Of a DNA stretch of 64,000 nt, positions 62,642 to 64,000 are shown piece by piece. The translations under genes and the position numbers were made by a program. The notes beneath the pieces were generated by a model. The model was not told where the DNA came from. It ran no database searches and saw only the letters and a program-made list of their open reading frames with translations. Source of the stretch: an uncultured Opitutaceae bacterium (GTDB taxonomy: Bacteria > Verrucomicrobiota > Verrucomicrobiia > Opitutales > Opitutaceae); the NCBI GenBank assembly GCA_937902925.1, contig CALFNN010000093.1:1-64000 (forward strand). Reading direction: 5' to 3'. The first letter of the stretch is position 1; every line of letters begins with the position of its first letter.

Positions 62642-64000
62642 ATGAACTCCTCCGAAAATACCCTCTTCCGAATGGCGCGATGGATTCTGCTCCCGGCCTT
62701 CGCTTGTCTCGCCACATTATCCTGTCCGGCGCAAGTCGTGCCGGCGGCCGACGCCGCGGTTTTGGCCAAATATGACTTGAACAAGAACGGGAAACTCGAT
62801 CCCGACGAACTCGCTGCGATGCAGGCCGACAACGCCAGGGCGGCCAACGCGCCCGTGGCGAGCGCGACCGCGAGCGACGAAACCATCACGCTTTCGCCCT
62901 TCGAAGTGAGGGAGGCGAACAACGGCTACTACGCCGCCAACACGATGTCGGGCACCCGCCTCAACGCCAAGATTGAGGATCTGGGTTCCGCAATCTCAGT
63001 CGTCACGAAGCAGCAGATGTCGGATTTCGCGATGCTCGATATCAACGACATCTTCAACTACGAGGCCAGCACCGAGGGAACGGGCAACTACACCGACTTC
63101 ACGATCGACCGCAATGGCATGGTCATCGACAACATTCAAAACAACCCCCAGGGCGCGAACCGCATCCGCGGGGTCGGCGCGGCCAACATCGCACTCAACA
63201 ACTTCGCCACCAGCGGTCGCGTGCCGGTCGATCCGATCTCTATCGACAGCGTCGAGATCAGTCGCGGGCCGAATTCCAACATCTTCGGCCTGGGTGGGGG
63301 TGCCGGCACCGTGAATATGATCGCCGCGAGTGCCGCGCTCAATCGCGAGACGACGACCGCGGAGGTTCGCGTGGACAGCCTGAGCGGTTACCGCACCTCG
63401 CTCGACGTCAACCGGCCGCTCATCAAAGGCAAAATCGCCCTCCGCGCCAGCATCGTCTACCAGCACGACGGGTATAACGAGAAGCCGTCGGGCGCGACCA
63501 CGCGGCGCTACAGCCTCATGCTCCGGGCCCAGCCATTCAAGAACACGTCGGTGCGCGCTTCATTCCAAGCCTACGATTTTTACGGCACGCGCGCCAACAC
63601 CATTACGCCGCGTGATGCGGTTTCGTATTGGAAGAGCCTCGGTAGCCCCACGTGGGATCCCATCGCCAATGCCGTCACGGTCAACGGCGTCACGACCGTT
63701 ACCGGCACCGTCAATCCCACCGGCCTGAGCGGTCAGAATTTCAGCGACCCGATCCTGTTCGTGGATGGCGGCATCAAGCTCTGGGAGATCAGCCGCCTGC
63801 CGGCCGCCACCGCGACGAACGGCCCGAACAATCAGAGTGGCGTCAACCGCCTGCTGGAAACCGTCGCGCCGCCCATTCGCACCGGCCACCCGCTTTTTGC
63901 CACGGTGCCCGGCATCGCCGACAAGGCGCTCTTCGACTGGTCGTCGATCAACCTCGCCGGGATCAACTCCATCAAGGACCACAACGAGACGACGACCGTC
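62642..64000 (+). CDS. TonB-dependent receptor with N-terminal EF-hand (runs off edge)
   Basis: First ~453 codons of a TonB-dependent outer-membrane receptor; the frame is still open at the right edge. Signal peptide MNSSENTLFRMARWILLPAF to LSCPAQ, then VLAKYDLNKNGKLDPDELAA, a single EF-hand-type Ca2+ loop (DxNxNGxLxxDE), then the Opitutaceae mark ITLSPFEVREANNGYYAAN, plug domain (MSGTRLNAKIEDLGSAISVV, SIDSVEISRGPNSNIFGLGG, GAGTVNMIAASA) and the first barrel strands. The receptor fragment at 38615 has the same signal-EF-hand start. It is divergent from the two-component pair, a likely regulator. Ligand unknown; pectin-derived oligosaccharides are plausible. Confidence 0.9.
   Translation, partial: MNSSENTLFRMARWILLPAFACLATLSCPAQVVPAADAAVLAKYDLNKNGKLDPDELAAMQADNARAANAPVASATASDETITLSPFEVREANNGYYAANTMSGTRLNAKIEDLGSAISVVTKQQMSDFAMLDINDIFNYEASTEGTGNYTDFTIDRNGMVIDNIQNNPQGANRIRGVGAANIALNNFATSGRVPVDPISIDSVEISRGPNSNIFGLGGGAGTVNMIAASAALNRETTTAEVRVDSLSGYRTSLDVNRPLIKGKIALRASIVYQHDGYNEKPSGATTRRYSLMLRAQPFKNTSVRASFQAYDFYGTRANTITPRDAVSYWKSLGSPTWDPIANAVTVNGVTTVTGTVNPTGLSGQNFSDPILFVDGGIKLWEISRLPAATATNGPNNQSGVNRLLETVAPPIRTGHPLFATVPGIADKALFDWSSINLAGINSIKDHNETTTV

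Noticed and set aside
1-64000. tRNA, rRNA or riboswitch genes
   Set aside because: No cloverleaf with a T-loop GTTCRA core and no conserved rRNA or riboswitch core was recognised; small or divergent RNAs cannot be excluded without a covariance search.

Overview
The window looks like a chromosomal segment of a GC-rich Verrucomicrobiota bacterium, most likely an Opitutaceae-type soil or plant-associated member. This is inferred from family content: TonB-dependent receptors with the LSPFEV N-terminal motif, LacI regulators paired with receptors, DUF1080 proteins, PL4 and PL26 lyases, large batteries of exported glycosidases, and a scrap of a bacterial microcompartment shell gene. No rRNA, tRNA, CRISPR array or plasmid/phage genes were seen. 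The theme is degradation of branched pectin (rhamnogalacturonan I, probably II) and of L-rhamnose, L-fucose, apiose and galacturonate side groups.

Layout. (1) 251-6362, minus strand: a frameshifted GH140-type apiosidase, a GH106-type rhamnosidase and a GH28 enzyme (ATGA-coupled). (2) 7046-14511, plus strand: a GH43 followed by four consecutive GH29 alpha-L-fucosidases, one with a Tat signal. (3) 14666-19032, minus: two PL4 rhamnogalacturonan lyase paralogues. (4) 19165-19538: transposase and receptor scraps. (5) 19574-28855, minus: a run of LacI regulator, TonB receptor, two DUF1080 proteins, an unknown protein, an ACT-like protein, a second LacI regulator and a fifth GH29, with several 4-base stop/start overlaps. 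(6) 29173-36017, minus: GH43 remnant, CE12 acetylesterase, second GH106 and second GH28. (7) 36018-40550: a gene graveyard bounded by a 337-bp direct repeat that carries the GH28 promoter and signal-peptide region; it holds a broken membrane/TPR protein, an internally deleted TonB receptor with a clear terminator, and a CE12 remnant. (8) 40712-47560, plus: a PKD protein, PL26 exo-rhamnogalacturonan lyase, GH105 unsaturated-galacturonyl hydrolase and a frameshifted Tat-exported amidohydrolase (lactonase-like). (9) 47566-54057, minus: an operon of enolase-superfamily dehydratase, DHDPS-family lyase, second dehydratase, aldo/keto reductase and a tetraheme-cytochrome/SUMF1 fusion. The four enzymes other than the fusion carry twin-arginine signals. 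(10) 54366-58612, plus: MFS remnant, dihaem cytochrome c/PQQ dehydrogenase fusion, intact MFS transporter. (11) 58632-62401, minus: BMC shell-protein remnant, response regulator and propeller-type sensor kinase. (12) 62642 to the right edge, plus: a TonB receptor with an N-terminal EF-hand.

How the parts fit. Lyases (PL4, PL26), GH28, GH106, GH140, GH29, GH43 and CE12 would strip and cut the pectin backbone. GH105 would open unsaturated galacturonyl-rhamnose, TonB receptors import oligomers, and LacI and two-component regulators sense them. Most unusual is block 8-10: enzymes that in familiar pathways are cytoplasmic (sugar-acid lactonase, dehydratases, aldolase, reductase) all carry export signals beside a quinoprotein dehydrogenase and multihaem cytochrome, suggesting periplasmic oxidation of sugars to acids followed by MFS uptake. 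Several single-base frameshifts occur; raw reads are needed to separate real decay from consensus errors.
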